In this document: positions 43,990 through 52,974 of the stretch, piece by piece
Layout: the number at the start of each line of letters is the position of its first letter
Position numbering within the stretch: position 1 is the first letter of the stretch
Assembly: GCA_040403095.1 (NCBI GenBank)
Contig: JBBALI010000002.1
Coordinates: 1-64,000 of the forward strand
Source of the DNA: JAQVCM01 sp040403095
GTDB taxonomy: Bacteria; Bacteroidota; Bacteroidia; Flavobacteriales_D; Crocinitomicaceae
DNA length: 64,000 nt
Direction: 5' to 3'
Position numbers and translations under genes: made by a program
The notes under the pieces: model-generated
The model's database searches: none
Told to the model about the DNA's origin: nothing
The model's input: only the letters and a program-made list of their open reading frames with translations

Positions 43990-46827
43990 ATGGCCGGAAA
44001 AACACATAGATTAGGCAGAGTAGCAGGTGAATTGAATGTAGGAGTTTCTACATTGATTGACTTTTTGAACTCTAAGGGAATCAAGCAGGATGTAAATCCT
44101 AATTCGAAACTCGAGGATGGAAACTACGAATTATTGCGTCAGCAATTTGCCGATGATCAAACATTAAAGGAGCAATCGAAGCTCACTTCAGTGAAACGTG
44201 AAAAACGTGAAACTGTAAGTCTGCGCGACCCTAAAGTTGATGAAAAACCACAAGACGACGAAGACGATTTCGATATTTCGATGTTGAACCAAGTCAAAGA
44301 AAAACCTGTGGTTGTAAAAGTAGAAGCTCCCGTTGTTGTGGAAGCTCCTAAAGAAGAAGTTGCGCCTGCAGCTCCAGAACCAGTTTCGCAAGAACCAGCA
44401 ATGGAAGAAGGTGCGAAAACATTGGGTGGCGGAGACGTGCAAGTACAAGTTTTGGGTAAAATTGATTTGGATAAAATCAATTCAAAAACACGCCCAGACA
44501 AAAAGAAAAAACAGGATTACGTTAAACCAAAATATGAAGCGCCAAAGGCACCGGCTAAGCCTGCAGCAGCTCCAGTAGCGGTTAAACCACCTGTTGTTGA
44601 AAAACAAGAAGTTACTCCAGAACCACCCAAAGAAATCGAAACGATTCGTGTGGAACGAAAAGTACTTTCTGGTCCAACCGTTTTAGGAAAAATTGAACTT
44701 CCAGTTGAAAGACCAAAAACTCCAGGATCTGGAAGACCTGATGAACCGCGTAAAAAACGCAAACGCATCAAGAAAGTTGATCCTTCGAAACAACAAGGAA
44801 ACGCAACGCCAGCAGCAAACGACCCGAAAGGTGGAACGCCAGCGCCAAAAATCAGAAAACACTTAGGAAATCACAAACCAAGTGGAACTGGTCACGCGGG
44901 AGGTTTTGCAAAACCAGCTGCTGCGACAGAAAAAGACATTCAAAAAGAAATCAAGGATACTTTAGCAAGACTTTCTAACAAAGGAGGAAAATCTAAAGGT
45001 TCTAAAAATAGGCGTGCTAAAAGAGACACTTTTGCTCAAAGAAGAGAGCAAGAGCAAATGGAAGCCGAAATGCAAGAAAAAATCATCAAGTTGACAGAAT
45101 TCGTTACGGTTTCTGAATTGGCTTCGATGATGAACGTAGGACCAACACAAGTAATTTCCGCTTGTATGTCACTCGGAATTTTTGCATCAATCAACCAACG
45201 TTTGGATGCGGAAACGATTCAAATTGTGGCAGAAGAATTTGGTTTTGAAACTGAATTCGTCAGCGCTGAAGTACAAGAAAGTATCAATTTAGTTGAAGAC
45301 AAAGAAGAAGACTTGATCGCTCGTCCGCCAATCATCACTGTGATGGGACACGTTGACCACGGTAAAACATCTTTGTTGGATAAAATCCGAAATGCAGATG
45401 TAACATCGAGCGAAGCAGGAGGAATCACGCAACACATTGGTGCATATTCATTGACTTTGCCAGACGGTAGAAAAATGACTTTCTTGGATACACCAGGTCA
45501 CGAAGCCTTTACAGCGATGCGTGCTCGTGGTGCACAAGTAACTGACGTTGCAATTATCATTGTAGCGGCGGACGACGACGTGATGCCTCAAACGAAAGAA
45601 GCAATTTCTCACGCGCAAGCAGCAGGCGTACCGATGGTTTTTGCCATCAATAAAATTGATAAAGACGGAGCAAATCCGGACAAAATACGCGAACAACTTT
45701 CTGCCATGAATATCTTGGTAGAAGAGTGGGGCGGACCTTTCCAATGTCAAGAAATTTCTGCGAAGAAAGGATTGCATTTGGATGAATTGCTTGAAAAAGT
45801 ATTGTTGGAAGCGGAAATCTTGAATTTGCGTGCCAATCCAAACAAAAATGCATTGGGTACAGTAATTGAATCTTCTTTGGATAAAGGAAAAGGATATGTA
45901 ACCAACATTTTGGTGGAAGAAGGAACGTTGAAAATTGGAGATGTTGTATTGGTTGGTCGTCATTATGGACGTGTAAGAGCGATGCATGATGAGCGCGGAA
46001 ATTCAGTGAAGGAAGCAACGCCAGCAGCTCCAGTTTCGATTTTAGGAATTGGCGGTGCACCAAGCGCGGGAGATAAATTCCACGTATTGGATGACGAGCG
46101 TGAAGCGAGAACAATTGCAACCAAAAGAGAGCAATTGTACAGAGAGCAAGGTTTGCGTACAACGAAACACATTACATTGGATGAAATTGGTCGTCGTTTG
46201 GCGATTGGCGATTTCAAAGAATTGAACTTGATTGTGAAAGGTGACGTGGATGGTTCTATCGAGGCATTGTCAGATGCATTGTTGAACTTGTCAACTGAAT
46301 CAATTGCAGTGAAAATCGTTCACAAAGGCGTTGGAGCAATCACAGAAGCTGATATCAACTTGGCTTCAGCTTCGGATGCAATTATCGTTGGATTCCAGGT
46401 GCGTCCATCAGTTGCAGCGCGTAAATTGGCTGAAGCAGAACAAATCGATATCCGTTTGTACTCTATTATCTATAAAGCGATTGAAGAGATCAAAGCGGCG
46501 ATGGAAGGAATGCTTTCACCAGATATTTTGGAAGAAATCACTGGTTCGGCAGAAATTCGCGAAACTTTCGATATCACCAAAGTGGGAACCATCGCAGGAT
46601 GTTTCGTATTGGACGGTATTATCAAGAGAAATTCGAAAATCCGCGTGATCCGCGATGGAATTGTGGTACACACAGGAACATTGGGTTCATTGAAACGTTT
46701 CAAAGACGATCAAAAAGAAGTGAAACGAGGATACGAATGTGGTTTGAACATTGACAAATACAACGACATTAAAATTGGCGATGTAGTGGAAGCTTTCGAG
46801 GAAGTGGAAGTTGCAAGAAAATTGTAA
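43990..46827 (+). CDS. infB: Translation initiation factor IF-2
   Basis: A 945-residue IF-2, a GTPase that places fMet-tRNA on the 30S subunit. Short N-terminal IF2_N helix bundle (RLGRVAGELNVGVSTLIDFL), then a long disordered stretch rich in Pro, Ala, Lys and Glu (about 60-330), then the second IF2_N (VSELASMMNVGPTQVISACM). The G domain has GHVDHGKTSLLD, DTPGHEAFTAM and NKIDKDGANPD. EF-Tu-like domains II, III and C2 follow (FKVGTIAG-type FDITKVGTIAGCFV). The variable middle differs between genera, the rest is conserved. Third gene of the operon, with a terminator at 46850. Confidence 0.97.
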   Translation: MAGKTHRLGRVAGELNVGVSTLIDFLNSKGIKQDVNPNSKLEDGNYELLRQQFADDQTLKEQSKLTSVKREKRETVSLRDPKVDEKPQDDEDDFDISMLNQVKEKPVVVKVEAPVVVEAPKEEVAPAAPEPVSQEPAMEEGAKTLGGGDVQVQVLGKIDLDKINSKTRPDKKKKQDYVKPKYEAPKAPAKPAAAPVAVKPPVVEKQEVTPEPPKEIETIRVERKVLSGPTVLGKIELPVERPKTPGSGRPDEPRKKRKRIKKVDPSKQQGNATPAANDPKGGTPAPKIRKHLGNHKPSGTGHAGGFAKPAAATEKDIQKEIKDTLARLSNKGGKSKGSKNRRAKRDTFAQRREQEQMEAEMQEKIIKLTEFVTVSELASMMNVGPTQVISACMSLGIFASINQRLDAETIQIVAEEFGFETEFVSAEVQESINLVEDKEEDLIARPPIITVMGHVDHGKTSLLDKIRNADVTSSEAGGITQHIGAYSLTLPDGRKMTFLDTPGHEAFTAMRARGAQVTDVAIIIVAADDDVMPQTKEAISHAQAAGVPMVFAINKIDKDGANPDKIREQLSAMNILVEEWGGPFQCQEISAKKGLHLDELLEKVLLEAEILNLRANPNKNALGTVIESSLDKGKGYVTNILVEEGTLKIGDVVLVGRHYGRVRAMHDERGNSVKEATPAAPVSILGIGGAPSAGDKFHVLDDEREARTIATKREQLYREQGLRTTKHITLDEIGRRLAIGDFKELNLIVKGDVDGSIEALSDALLNLSTESIAVKIVHKGVGAITEADINLASASDAIIVGFQVRPSVAARKLAEAEQIDIRLYSIIYKAIEEIKAAMEGMLSPDILEEITGSAEIRETFDITKVGTIAGCFVLDGIIKRNSKIRVIRDGIVVHTGTLGSLKRFKDDQKEVKRGYECGLNIDKYNDIKIGDVVEAFEEVEVARKL

Positions 46828-46849
46828 TCGTCGAATCCCAAAATAATTC

Positions 46850-46882
46850 AATCCCGTTCATTCATTTGACCGGGATTTTTTG
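46850..46882 (+). terminator. Intrinsic terminator of the rimP-nusA-infB operon
   Basis: AATCCCG (46850-46856) pairs with CGGGATT (46871-46877) around a 14-nt loop, followed by a T-run to 46882. It lies 22 nt past the infB stop. Confidence 0.8.
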
Positions 46883-47286
46883 TTTAATTTGTAATTAAGG
46901 ATTGTTCGAGAAAATCATTTTGTTTTTTTGAATACGAATTGAATTCATTAAGGAAAGACGATTTTAAATTGCGGTAATTAAAATGAACGTTTTACACTTT
47001 TGGCCTTGGAAGAAAGGTTTTTAAAGGTGCACTGAAAATGTAGACTTTTGGAGAAAGCTAAGTAGCGCTAGCGGATTAGATCACCGACAAAATCACGTTT
47101 TCAGAAGCTTTTAAAATAAAGCGCTTGAAGCAAGAATTTGATTGCGTGCGAAAATTTGCGCTTTAACTTGATGACTCAGCCTTGATTTTTGGGTTCGTTT
47201 TGATCAAGCACCGCGCAAGCAGCCACGAAGTGAAAAGGAACAAAAGATTTCAATCGGACGATAATTGTAAATATTTAAGACCAAGT
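46883..47286. other. Gap before the accessory region
   Basis: No gene is supported. It contains an 8-nt palindrome CGCTAGCG (47068-47075) and an inverted repeat CTTGAT/ATCAAG (47181-47186 with 47203-47208) around GGGTTCG-containing sequence. No exact TAnnTTTG box was seen upstream of the gene at 47287. Confidence 0.4.
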
Positions 47287-48141
47287 ATGAAGTTTTTCAA
47301 CGCTTTTATCATTTGTTTTCTCGCTTTTCATTTGCAAGCGCAAATCGAAAACGAAGACTCTTTAGACCTCGTTGAAAACAAACCATGGCTCAACTTCCTG
47401 CAATTTCCTGATTCTAACGCCCAAGCGCATCTTTTCATGGCAAATTGGCAATATACCTATGCGCCGTGGGGGAAAATGATGCAAACAGGCGGAATGCAAG
47501 CAAGTTTTGGCATCAATGTGGCGCGGTTTTTTTCAGATCAGTTTGTGTTGGGTTTTTGTGTTGATTTGAAAGCGGTGAAAGGCTTGAATGTGCAACATTT
47601 TTCGCGGGAAGTGAGAGAAGATTTCAATTCCAGTTTTAATAGCACTTACAGTTCACCAGCCGATTCAGCGCGGGCTTATACTTTCCAAGAAGGAATCAAC
47701 GGCAGTACCACGCACGACTTTTTGGGCAATTACATCGGCAGATTTGGCATCGTGTTTTCGCCCTTTCCGCAAAAATACGGCGGTTTCATGTTGAGCGTTA
47801 AAAGGGGATATTGCGATTTTCCAGTTTTTGGTTCGTATGGAAATCCTTATTTGGGCAACGGCAAATCGGAGAACATTTTGTTTCGCACGAAAGCCAATTA
47901 TTCTGTGGAATTGACGATGAAACCCTACACTTTCTTCAAAAACGGCTACGTGCGCACGAACGATTTACACTGGAAAGACCTCCTAAAATCAGCAGTCATC
48001 AGTTTTTACTACGAGCGCCTCAACATCCAAAACGGCACTTTCGACGGCCTGCGCCTCGACCAAATGGTGAACGCCGATTTCATCGCCAAATACGGCATCG
48101 ATCATCGATTTGGGTTGAAAGTTGGGTTGGCGTTGTATTGA
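47287..48141 (+). CDS. Exported protein of unknown function, barrel-like
   Basis: A 284-residue protein. Signal peptide 1-18 (MKFFNAFIICFLAFHLQAQ) fixes the ATG at 47287; the 35-residue upstream extension is unlikely. The body alternates polar and aromatic residues (HLFMANWQYTYAPWGKMM, NVARFFSDQFVLGFCVDLKAV, FGLKVGLALY at the end) as in small outer-membrane barrels. No named family was recognised. It marks the left edge of the region of small unfamiliar genes. Confidence 0.6.
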   Translation: MKFFNAFIICFLAFHLQAQIENEDSLDLVENKPWLNFLQFPDSNAQAHLFMANWQYTYAPWGKMMQTGGMQASFGINVARFFSDQFVLGFCVDLKAVKGLNVQHFSREVREDFNSSFNSTYSSPADSARAYTFQEGINGSTTHDFLGNYIGRFGIVFSPFPQKYGGFMLSVKRGYCDFPVFGSYGNPYLGNGKSENILFRTKANYSVELTMKPYTFFKNGYVRTNDLHWKDLLKSAVISFYYERLNIQNGTFDGLRLDQMVNADFIAKYGIDHRFGLKVGLALY

Positions 48142-48496
48142 AAAAAAGGACGTTATAATCAATTTGAGAAGAATGAGTTGGGCGCCTTTTCCGTCTGCGT
48201 CTGCAAGTCCGCGCGGTAAAAACCGCTGTGGGCTTTTCGCCTTCGCCAGGGCGTGTTGGATTTTTGCGAGGATTGGAAGTTTTTAGTTAATTTAATGATT
48301 TGTGGGTTAATGGGTTAGGATGGTTGTGTTTTGGAATTATATTGTATATTTGGGGTTAAGGACTAATAGATTTGAGGCATATAATACTGAATTTGGGCGT
48401 ATAGGTCTCCTTACATAGATATAAGTTAGCGGTCCTGCTATGACGACAGTTCGTAACCACACCGACAGTGAAAAAACATTCAACTTTAATTAAATA
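48142..48496. other. Gap with GC-rich repeat and possible cassette boundary
   Basis: No gene. The left part holds the GC-rich repeat copy at 48179-48260. The right part contains GTTAGCGGTCC at 48427-48437, resembling one end of a cassette recombination site, followed by the leader of the TIR gene. Sequence between the two is AT/GT-rich and unrecognised. Confidence 0.45.
48179..48260 (+). repeat. GC-rich dispersed repeat, copy 1
   Basis: About 80 bp starting TGGGCGCC, with the core CTGCAAGTCCGCGCGGTAAA, hairpin GCGGT/ACCGC (48213-48217 with 48222-48226), then CGCTGTGGGCTTT and GGGCGTGT. It matches 57001-57100 in the same orientation. It is much richer in G+C than its surroundings. Confidence 0.8.
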
Positions 48497-49534
48497 ATGA
48501 CAAAGGACAGCGGGACAAAAAAATATAAATGGGACATAGCAATTTCACTTTGCAAGCAGGACATTGACTATGCAAAAAAACTTGTGAAGGCAATAAACCC
48601 GAGTTTGAAAGTGTTTTTCTACGAGGACAGACAAGAAGACCTTATCAGCAAGTCAGGACCTGTTGCTTTTGCAAAAACATTCAAAGATGAAAGTAGAGTT
48701 GTTGTAATTCTCTCAAGAGACGAGTGGAGCAATTCTTTCTACACTGACATTGAGCGTAACGCAATTATTGACAGGACAGCAGTAAAAAACGAAGGCTATC
48801 AATTTTTAATGGTTGTTCCGATGGTTCAAGGTGAAATACCAAGCTGGTATCCCTCGACCAGAATTTACGCAAACGCCCAGAAGTTTTTAGTTGAGGACAT
48901 TGCAAGATTTATAGAATTTAAAGTTGCTGAAGAAGGCGGTTTAATAAAATCGGTAACTGTTGAAGACCGCTATCAAAATTTAATAGACCGTATTGAAGTA
49001 AAAAAAGCCATCGTGCAACTGCAAGAGGACGCAACTGCAATTCAGACAGCAAAAGATGAACTGACTATCTTGAAAGATTGTTTTAACAGCAAGAGTGATT
49101 TTTTGAGAAAGAAATTTGTTGACTCAGTTTCATGGTATCAATTCAACGAATATGTGAACACAGCACATTTTGGACTTAGTGAATATTTATTAGAGTGTCA
49201 GATTATCCTAACTGATGAAACGTATAATCGCATTGTTACGACACAGGACTTCCGCATATCGTTTGAGCTTTTCAAAAGCTTTGGCAATGACAAAGATAGA
49301 AAATCCCTTGAACAAGAGCAACGACTGTTTTACTTCACAAATGAGCTAAAAGGTTGGTCATTGCCTCACTTGTATGAGCGAGCGACGAATAAAGAACTAC
49401 TTGTCCTATTCAGTAACGGGGACAACAGACAGCGTTACGACTTGACCAGACCCATAAACACTTTGGACTTGGTGGACGACTGGTTTCAAAAACTCTTATC
49501 TGCATCAACGCAATCAATAGAACGTTACATTTAA
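48497..49534 (+). CDS. TIR-domain protein, candidate anti-phage NADase
   Basis: A 345-residue cytosolic protein with an N-terminal TIR-like domain (about 10-140): first strand WDIAISLCKQDIDYAKKLV, then VFFYEDRQEDLISKSGPVAFAKTF, VVVILSRDEWSNSFYTDIERNAI and FLMVVPM. Trp77 and Glu86 fit the W-x8-E pattern whose Glu is catalytic in TIR NADases. The C-terminal 200 residues are helical and not recognised; they could sense infection or oligomerise. Bacterial TIR proteins commonly deplete NAD in phage defence. It is followed by an attC-like palindrome and then the AbiGi/Ymh pair. Asp is often written GAC here, unlike core genes, which suggests transfer. Confidence 0.65.
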   Translation: MTKDSGTKKYKWDIAISLCKQDIDYAKKLVKAINPSLKVFFYEDRQEDLISKSGPVAFAKTFKDESRVVVILSRDEWSNSFYTDIERNAIIDRTAVKNEGYQFLMVVPMVQGEIPSWYPSTRIYANAQKFLVEDIARFIEFKVAEEGGLIKSVTVEDRYQNLIDRIEVKKAIVQLQEDATAIQTAKDELTILKDCFNSKSDFLRKKFVDSVSWYQFNEYVNTAHFGLSEYLLECQIILTDETYNRIVTTQDFRISFELFKSFGNDKDRKSLEQEQRLFYFTNELKGWSLPHLYERATNKELLVLFSNGDNRQRYDLTRPINTLDLVDDWFQKLLSASTQSIERYI

Positions 49535-49575
49535 CCATGAAGCAACTCAACATCGGACAGACAGAAGCACGAACC

Positions 49576-49706
49576 GCTAACAGCACATTGGCAATGGTTG
49601 GGGTTCCGTCTCCGCTTGACAGTTTTGTGGTAGCCGAAAGTTCAGTTCTCCGAACAAACTTTTGTGCTGAAAAGCCCGCCCATCGCCAATCTGCAAAACG
49701 TAAGTG
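49576..49706. repeat. attC-like imperfect palindrome A
   Basis: Left arm GCTAACAGCACATTGGCAATGG (from 49576), right arm CCATCGCCAATCTGC then AACGTAAG (49680-49703). Pairing: GCA/TGC (49583-49585 with 49692-49694), a C.C mismatch, ATTGGC/GCCAAT (49587-49592 with 49685-49690), an A.C mismatch, ATGG/CCAT. The 80-nt centre contains AGTTTTGTGGT and CAAACTTT, also present in element B. It sits directly after the TIR gene. Confidence 0.55.
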
Positions 49707-49751
49707 GCAATTTTAAGCAGACCGTAAACGAACAACAAATAATTTAATACA

Positions 49752-50504
49752 ATGGCACTTTATCCCAACATATTATTTCATTTTACAACAAAGAAAAGTC
49801 TTGAGACAATTTTAAAAAGCACATTTAAAGTTTCATATGCAAGAGAGAGAATACTCGGAGGAAACTTGACAAAAGAATTTGCTGTCCCAATGGTTTCATT
49901 TAGTGATTTAAGACTTTCAGAACTAAAAGACAATATAGGAACATATGGAAAATTTGGAATTGGACTAACAAAAGATTGGGCAATAAATAATGGTTTAAAT
50001 CCTGTTATGTATGCAAGTCAAAATAGTTTATTTACTGAAAACTTTATGAATGGAATAGAAGATTTTTTCAGGCTTGTAAATAATACAACTGACACGAGTG
50101 GAAGATATGAAACAGCATACAACAACACGATAAATACTTTACGTTATATAAAAAACTACAAAGGAGATTTAATACGACCTGGGAAAAATACTGTTGTAGA
50201 CTATGTTTTTGCTAATGAACGTGAATGGAGATATGTTCCACCAATTACAGAAGATATTTTATCTTTTGTCCCAATCGAAAAAATTACGAAATCAAAACAA
50301 AAGTCTGCTTTTAATCAAAAAGTAAGTCATCTTCGATTAAATTTTCAACCAGACGATATTAAATATCTCATAGTTGAAAAAGACAGTGATATTAATGCTC
50401 TAATAAATCATTTAAGACAGGCTAAAAGTAGATTTTCAAGCGAAACAGTTGACAGACTTGCTAGTAGGATTTTAACCTACGAGCAAATTGAAAAAGATGT
50501 ATAA
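49752..50504 (+). CDS. AbiGi-like abortive-infection protein
   Basis: A 250-residue cytosolic protein resembling the AbiGi family, the putative antitoxin partner of the lactococcal AbiG phage-exclusion system. Shared pattern: LFHFTTKKSLETILKSTF at the N-terminus, EFAVPMVSFSDLRLSELKDN, YGKFGIGLTKDWAINNGLNPVMYA, and later FANEREWRYVP. There is no signal peptide. The next gene starts 6 nt after its stop, so the two are one operon. AbiGi is normally paired with AbiGii; here the partner is a Ymh/HEPN-like protein instead. Assignment is by remembered family pattern, not by a search. Confidence 0.7.
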   Translation: MALYPNILFHFTTKKSLETILKSTFKVSYARERILGGNLTKEFAVPMVSFSDLRLSELKDNIGTYGKFGIGLTKDWAINNGLNPVMYASQNSLFTENFMNGIEDFFRLVNNTTDTSGRYETAYNNTINTLRYIKNYKGDLIRPGKNTVVDYVFANEREWRYVPPITEDILSFVPIEKITKSKQKSAFNQKVSHLRLNFQPDDIKYLIVEKDSDINALINHLRQAKSRFSSETVDRLASRILTYEQIEKDV

Positions 50505-50510
50505 ATAATT

Positions 50511-51314
50511 ATGGCAAAAAAAATATTCAATTCAATTGACAGCGGAACTTTGGAAGGGTTAGCGAAAATTTTAGCTGACACAGGACGGGGGCTGACAGGA
50601 ACTGAACTAACTAAATTTATTCCAGAAGCAGGGCTTATTGACGTTGACCCATCGAATACAAAGTGGAAAAGGCTTTACAATAGTTTCGTTGATTTTCAAA
50701 ACAGAAATCAGAACTCTAATAGCATTTTGAAATTCATAAACGTATCTTTAAAACCCTCACGTTTTATAGGACAGAATGATAAATATGAAACTATTAGAGC
50801 TGAATTAAACAAACGACTTTCATTTATCGGGTTACAACTAAATGAAAATGGAGTGTTTAATCCTGTTGCAGTAGCGACAACAATTACAGAAGCTGAACAA
50901 CGAGTAAATAGGTTCAAATCAAAACTAGAAAACCGAAACATTCATTCGAAAATCTATGAATACTGCAATTCAGAATTAATTTCAGAAAACTATTTTCACT
51001 CGGTCTTTGAAGCAGTTAAAAGTATTGCAGAAGAAATAAGACAAAGGACGAGTTTAACTCTTGACGGTGCTGAACTTATTGACAGAGCATTATCGGTTAC
51101 AAGTCCTCTAATCAAAATTAATTCTTTGCAGACCGACACAGAACAGAGTGAACAAAAGGGTTTTTCAAATTTAATAAAAGGAGTTTTTGGAATGTTTAGA
51201 AATACAACCGCCCACGCTCCAAAAGTTGTTTGGACAATAACCGAGGACGAAGCTCTAGACATAATGACAACAATATCATTAATACACAAGAAACTAAATA
51301 AAAATAGCCACTAA
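50511..51314 (+). CDS. TIGR02391/Ymh-family protein with HEPN-like motif
   Basis: A 267-residue cytosolic protein matching the TIGR02391 (Ymh) family. N-terminus LEGLAKILADTGRGLTGTEL and WKRLYNSFVDFQNR; centre ISENYFHSVFEAVKSIAEEIR; C-terminus LTLDGAELIDRALS, EQSEQKGFSNLIKGVFGMF and RNTTAHAP. R230-N-x3-H235 matches the R-x4-6-H catalytic motif of HEPN ribonucleases. Such proteins are common near defence genes. It probably cuts RNA during infection, with the AbiGi-like protein upstream as partner or antidote (inference). Its stop lies inside the left end of palindrome B. Confidence 0.75.
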   Translation: MAKKIFNSIDSGTLEGLAKILADTGRGLTGTELTKFIPEAGLIDVDPSNTKWKRLYNSFVDFQNRNQNSNSILKFINVSLKPSRFIGQNDKYETIRAELNKRLSFIGLQLNENGVFNPVAVATTITEAEQRVNRFKSKLENRNIHSKIYEYCNSELISENYFHSVFEAVKSIAEEIRQRTSLTLDGAELIDRALSVTSPLIKINSLQTDTEQSEQKGFSNLIKGVFGMFRNTTAHAPKVVWTITEDEALDIMTTISLIHKKLNKNSH

Positions 51315-51455
51315 CAGCACCAACAAGAAATTGGCGGTTCAGTGCTTCGTATAATAGTTTTGTGGTTCAACAAACTTTCGTTCTTCGCATGAATATTTGT
51401 GGTAAAAATCGCCAACTTCTTGTAGTTGCATACCTTTAAATGTTATATCTACGTT
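51310..51455. repeat. attC-like imperfect palindrome B
   Basis: Left arm begins CTAACAGCAC (51311) as in element A. ACAAGAA (51323-51329) pairs with TTCTTGT (51417-51423), an A.C mismatch follows, and TTGGCG (51331-51336) pairs with CGCCAA (51410-51415). The centre repeats AGTTTTGTGGT and CAAACTTT from element A. The right edge is uncertain, somewhere between GTTGCATACC and the ACGTTAC near 51455. It sits directly after the AbiGi/Ymh pair. Confidence 0.55.
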
Positions 51456-51499
51456 ACTTATTGCTCATTTTACATTTACCATTATCGATACATCATTAA

Positions 51500-51922
51500 A
51501 TGAAAAAATATCTTACAAGCGTAATACTACTTTTGTTGATCACATTTTCAGCAAGCACACAAACCAATGAGTTAATTTTAGAAAACCTTAAGTTGACAAA
51601 AGGGAAATGGGAATTCCATGTACATGACACAATACTAGAGCCATTCACCAGTGGAGATTTTCAAGGTACATATAAGTTTAAAAAATCTGGAAAACTAGTA
51701 GTGAAAGATATTTCATTCATTTCTTATGGCAAAGACTACAAAATACAACATGGTATCTGGAGTCTAAAAGGTGATGTTTTAACAATTGACATGAATGATT
51801 TTGAAAATAGTAATCCACTTCCAAAGAGTTTAAAAATTAATGCTATAAATACCGAAACCTTTTATTCTCCACAACAAGATTACAAAACTTTTTATTGGAT
51901 TTTTAAAAGAAAAAGCACTTGA
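51500..51922 (+). CDS. Small exported protein, lipocalin-like pattern
   Basis: A 140-residue protein with signal peptide 1-20 (YLTSVILLLLITFSASTQ). The mature part has strands such as LTKGKWEFHV, GTYKFKKSGKLVVKDI and GIWSLKGDVLTIDM, reminiscent of lipocalin-like lipoproteins in Bacteroidota (compare the gene at 52554: GNWSVKGNKVVLTK). Function unknown. It follows palindrome B after about 50 nt. Confidence 0.6.
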   Translation: MKKYLTSVILLLLITFSASTQTNELILENLKLTKGKWEFHVHDTILEPFTSGDFQGTYKFKKSGKLVVKDISFISYGKDYKIQHGIWSLKGDVLTIDMNDFENSNPLPKSLKINAINTETFYSPQQDYKTFYWIFKRKST

Positions 51923-52050
51923 CGGCAGTTTTCTCCAACTATCGATTCATTTTTACGAGAAACACTCAAATTGAAAGAAAAAACTTTAACTTCGGTTCAA
52001 CGATTTCTTTCGCGAGTTGTCGATTGCAAGCTAACAAATTGTTATTCAAA

Positions 52051-52512
52051 ATGAAACAAACATTCACTAAATTTCTTATTTTGTCAGCCATATTTTTCTC
52101 ATCTTGTAAAAATGACAACCCAAAATCTTTGTTGTTAAACGAGATTCAGAAACAAGGCTTTCCGAAAAATGAAGTTGCGATTTCATTTGAACAATTCTTC
52201 GATGGGAATAAAATAACTGGTTCAATTGGTGCCAATTTGGATCCAGAAATTCAGCCTAAGAAATTCTATGATTTATTCAAAAAAATCAAGGCTAACCAAA
52301 AGACAGAAGCAATTTATGTTCGTATTATTGAAATTGAAGATGAATGGCCAAGTTCTGATGCAGTTTATATAATTGGAGATTGGACGCTAGAAGAATTAAA
52401 AAAACAAACGTCGACACTTCAACCAGATGAAATCGAAGAAGGTTTTATGTATGATAAACCCGCAAATATTTCAGTAGGGAAAAAAAACGTTTTTACTTTA
52501 TGGTGGGATTGA
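52051..52512 (+). CDS. Small lipoprotein of unknown function
   Basis: A 153-residue lipoprotein: MKQTFTKFLILSAIFFSSCKNDN with lipobox Ser-Ser-Cys (Cys about 19). No family was recognised; the body is acidic with NEVAISFEQFFDGNKITGSIG and AVYIIGDWTLEELKK. ATG at 52051 is set by the signal; a 44-residue upstream extension overlaps the previous gene and lacks export features. Confidence 0.6.
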   Translation: MKQTFTKFLILSAIFFSSCKNDNPKSLLLNEIQKQGFPKNEVAISFEQFFDGNKITGSIGANLDPEIQPKKFYDLFKKIKANQKTEAIYVRIIEIEDEWPSSDAVYIIGDWTLEELKKQTSTLQPDEIEEGFMYDKPANISVGKKNVFTLWWD

Positions 52513-52553
52513 AAATGTGATAACTTTACAATAACTTTCAAAATCCAAACACC

Positions 52554-52907
52554 ATGAAAAATCCCATCAAATCCCTCACAATCCTCACAACAATTTTCGT
52601 CCTTTCCTCCTTCAAAAGCACTGAAGAAACTCATTTCATTGGCACTTACACCGTTGCGGCCAATGATCCGTCTCAAATTCAATTGCGCATTGAGGCAGAC
52701 CACACGTATTATTTCCAAGATTTCTCCGTGGCGGATGCGAAAATTGTGGCGAAGGGAAATTGGAGCGTCAAAGGCAACAAAGTGGTTTTAACGAAAAGCG
52801 ATGCTGGACAGCAATTTCACACGGTTTGGTCATTTGATGAAGCAGGAAATGTGGCGAAGTCGCGCAAAGGGCTTTCGTTTTATCGTTTGAGCAAAACGGT
52901 GAAATAG
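52554..52907 (+). CDS. Small exported lipocalin-like protein
   Basis: A 117-residue protein with a probable signal (IKSLTILTTIFVLSSFKS). The mature part is a short strand series: FIGTYTVAANDPSQIQLRIEADHTYYFQDF, GNWSVKGNKVVLTKSD, TVWSFDEAGNVAKS. The phrase GNWSVKGNKVVLT is common in small lipocalin-like families. Function unknown. It starts 41 nt after the lipoprotein gene at 52051. Confidence 0.6.
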   Translation: MKNPIKSLTILTTIFVLSSFKSTEETHFIGTYTVAANDPSQIQLRIEADHTYYFQDFSVADAKIVAKGNWSVKGNKVVLTKSDAGQQFHTVWSFDEAGNVAKSRKGLSFYRLSKTVK

Positions 52908-52974
52908 AAAAACTTGCAAGGCGCGCAACTATTCAAAAATAGCTGATATTTTTGTGTGTGTTAAATTGCCCGGT

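Noticed and set aside
45448..46162. Long antisense frames within infB (171 and 179 codons)
   Set aside because: They are shadows of the strongly conserved infB frame with no protein-like content of their own.
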